Position numbers and translations under genes: made by a program. Source: an uncultured Rhodospirillaceae bacterium (GTDB lineage Bacteria; Pseudomonadota; Alphaproteobacteria; RF32; CAG-239). From it: a stretch of 6,486 nucleotides of DNA. The stretch is taken from contig OMQI01000070.1 of NCBI GenBank assembly GCA_900313185.1, forward strand, positions 1-6,486. The letters are read 5' to 3'. Within the stretch, counting starts at the first letter, position 1. Each line of letters begins with the position of its first letter. The notes below the pieces were generated by a model that worked only from the letters and a program-made list of their open reading frames with translations, made no database searches and had not been told where the DNA came from. Below are positions 5,323 to 6,486 of this stretch, in pieces.

Positions 5323-6486
5323 TTGAACAGCGACTTTGATAATTTGTTGGAAAAATTGGGTATTGCCCGCACATTTACCGATGCGGCGCAAAATCATAAA
5401 GAATATCGTGCAGATGATGAAACCTTGCGCAAAATGGTGAATTATCTGGGCTTTCAGCTTAAAAATATTGCCGATAGCGGAAATTTGTTGCAGAAAATAG
5501 AAAACAGACGTTGGCAATCGGTATTGGAAGCTGTTTATGTAGTCAGAACTTCTGATATCAAATTTGATGCGGTGGTGAAAACAGAGCAAGTCAGCAATAT
5601 TTCCGTGTCGCTTTTAGCTAAAGACGGAGAAGTTAAACTTGAATATGAGCAATCTATTATCGAAAAGAAAATAATCGGCGGCAATGAATATGCCAGAATA
5701 GAGTTTGCAATAAAATCAAAACTGGAACCGCAATATTATGATTTGAAAGTTAAGGTCGGTAATAAAATATATCGCAGTGTATTGGCCGTAACGCCGGACA
5801 GTTGTTATATTCCGCAGGTGGTAGAACAACAAAAAGTTTGGGGATTTGCCATTCAGTTATATGCTTTGAGAAGTAAACGTAACTGGGGAGTGGGAGATTT
5901 TAGTGATTTAGCTGAATTTGCCAAGATGTGTAAGAGAGTTGGTGCCGATGTTATCGGAGTAAATCCGCTTAATGTGCTTAATCACGATAATCCGGAAAAC
6001 GCCAGTCCTTATTCCTCAATCAGTCGTTTGTTTTTAAATCCGATATACATTGATGTGGAAAAGGTAACTGGTTTTGATAAAAGTCAGGTTGATTATGATG
6101 AAATAGAAAAAATAAAGCAAAAAGAAAATATTGATTATACAAATATTTATAATATAAAGATTAAAGTTCTGAATTACCTGTATAAGCAATTTGTAAAGGA
6201 TGTAAAAAGCAAAGAATTTGCCGATTATGAAAAGTATTGTCGTGCAAAAGGAGCTGAGTTGAATGACTTAGCAACCTATCAAGCAATATGCAGTGAATAC
6301 AAAAATAAATACAGTAATTGGCAAGATTGGCCGAAAGAGCTGCAAAATCCGCAATCTTCGGCAGTGGTTAAATTCCAAAAAGAACATAGTGAAAAAATCG
6401 GTTTTTTTAAGTTTTTGCAGTATTTGGCCGAAAAACAATTGAATGAGGCACAAGTAGAAATCAAAAAATTGGGATTGAAAATCGGA
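5323..6486 (+). CDS. malQ: 4-alpha-glucanotransferase (amylomaltase), N-terminal 388 residues
   Basis: MalQ transfers glucan segments between malto-oligosaccharides (EC 2.4.1.25), recycling the short chains released by GlgX into longer ones and glucose. The frame opens at TTG 5323 and is uninterrupted to the right edge, so the gene is cut by the window rather than broken. Residues 1-60 form a helical segment (MNSDFDNLLEKLGIARTF), residues about 65-160 look like the beta-rich N-terminal extension of the long enterobacterial MalQ type, and GH77 signatures start at about 172: WGFAIQLYALRSKRNWGVGD (173-192), then NPLNVLN, NPENASPYSSISRLFLNPIY (223-242) and IDV. The E. coli enzyme has close counterparts (WGLHVQLYSLRSERNWGIGD and NPESASPYSPSSRRWLNVIY). 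The catalytic Asp and Glu would lie beyond the window, so activity cannot be judged. Typical members have about 690 residues, so a little over half is present. No ATG-started alternative preserves the N-terminal helix. Confidence 0.93.
   Translation, partial: MNSDFDNLLEKLGIARTFTDAAQNHKEYRADDETLRKMVNYLGFQLKNIADSGNLLQKIENRRWQSVLEAVYVVRTSDIKFDAVVKTEQVSNISVSLLAKDGEVKLEYEQSIIEKKIIGGNEYARIEFAIKSKLEPQYYDLKVKVGNKIYRSVLAVTPDSCYIPQVVEQQKVWGFAIQLYALRSKRNWGVGDFSDLAEFAKMCKRVGADVIGVNPLNVLNHDNPENASPYSSISRLFLNPIYIDVEKVTGFDKSQVDYDEIEKIKQKENIDYTNIYNIKIKVLNYLYKQFVKDVKSKEFADYEKYCRAKGAELNDLATYQAICSEYKNKYSNWQDWPKELQNPQSSAVVKFQKEHSEKIGFFKFLQYLAEKQLNEAQVEIKKLGLKIG

Noticed and set aside
5034..5589. Several minus-strand frames across the glgX-malQ junction
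   Set aside because: They lie opposite two coding sequences whose plus-strand frames are fully supported; no ribosome binding site or domain is visible.
5323..6486. malQ as a pseudogene because it has neither an ATG start nor a stop
   Set aside because: The frame is intact for 388 codons with good similarity throughout; the start is a plausible TTG and the missing end is due to the window edge.
1..6486. Mobile elements, CRISPR arrays, tRNA/rRNA genes or phage genes
   Set aside because: Reading through the window showed no transposase or integrase motifs, no regularly spaced repeats and no cloverleaf-like sequence.

Overview
The window looks like a piece of chromosome from a moderately AT-rich Gram-negative bacterium. 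The proteins resemble proteobacterial homologues: GlgB has two N-terminal modules, MalQ is the long enterobacterial type, and a DUF2934-like small protein is present. A low-GC alphaproteobacterium (for example from a gut community) would fit, but that placement is inference and I cannot confirm it from sequence alone.

Layout. Positions 2-382 (+) hold the 3' end of an unrecognised, highly charged protein gene that runs off the left edge. It ends at a clean hairpin terminator (385-414). A second, facing hairpin (425-457) serves the convergent minus-strand gene. That gene (483-743, -) encodes an 86-residue protein: a short DUF2934-like segment followed by a Ser/Lys/Thr tail with a few cysteines. 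It has a strong ribosome binding site and a near-consensus promoter (793-820, -), which together place its start at 743. The intergenic region up to 1027 is very AT-rich and carries several inverted repeats just ahead of glgB.

From 1028 to the right edge there is one tightly packed plus-strand operon: glgB (1028-3226, glycogen branching enzyme), glgX (3234-5321, glycogen debranching enzyme) and malQ (from 5323, 4-alpha-glucanotransferase, cut by the window end after 388 codons). The gaps are 7 nt and 1 nt, so the genes are almost certainly co-transcribed and probably translationally coupled. malQ begins with TTG and has no stop in the window, so a simple ATG-to-stop scan would miss it.

Together the three enzymes handle the alpha-1,6 branches and short chains of glycogen. 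GlgB makes branches, GlgX removes the short branches left after phosphorylase action, and MalQ recycles the released malto-oligosaccharides. The elongation and phosphorolysis genes (glgA, glgC, glgP) are not in this window and may lie downstream. I see no mobile element, CRISPR array, RNA gene or clearly novel system. The points most worth a second look are the structured glgB leader and the two small unrecognised or poorly characterised genes to its left.
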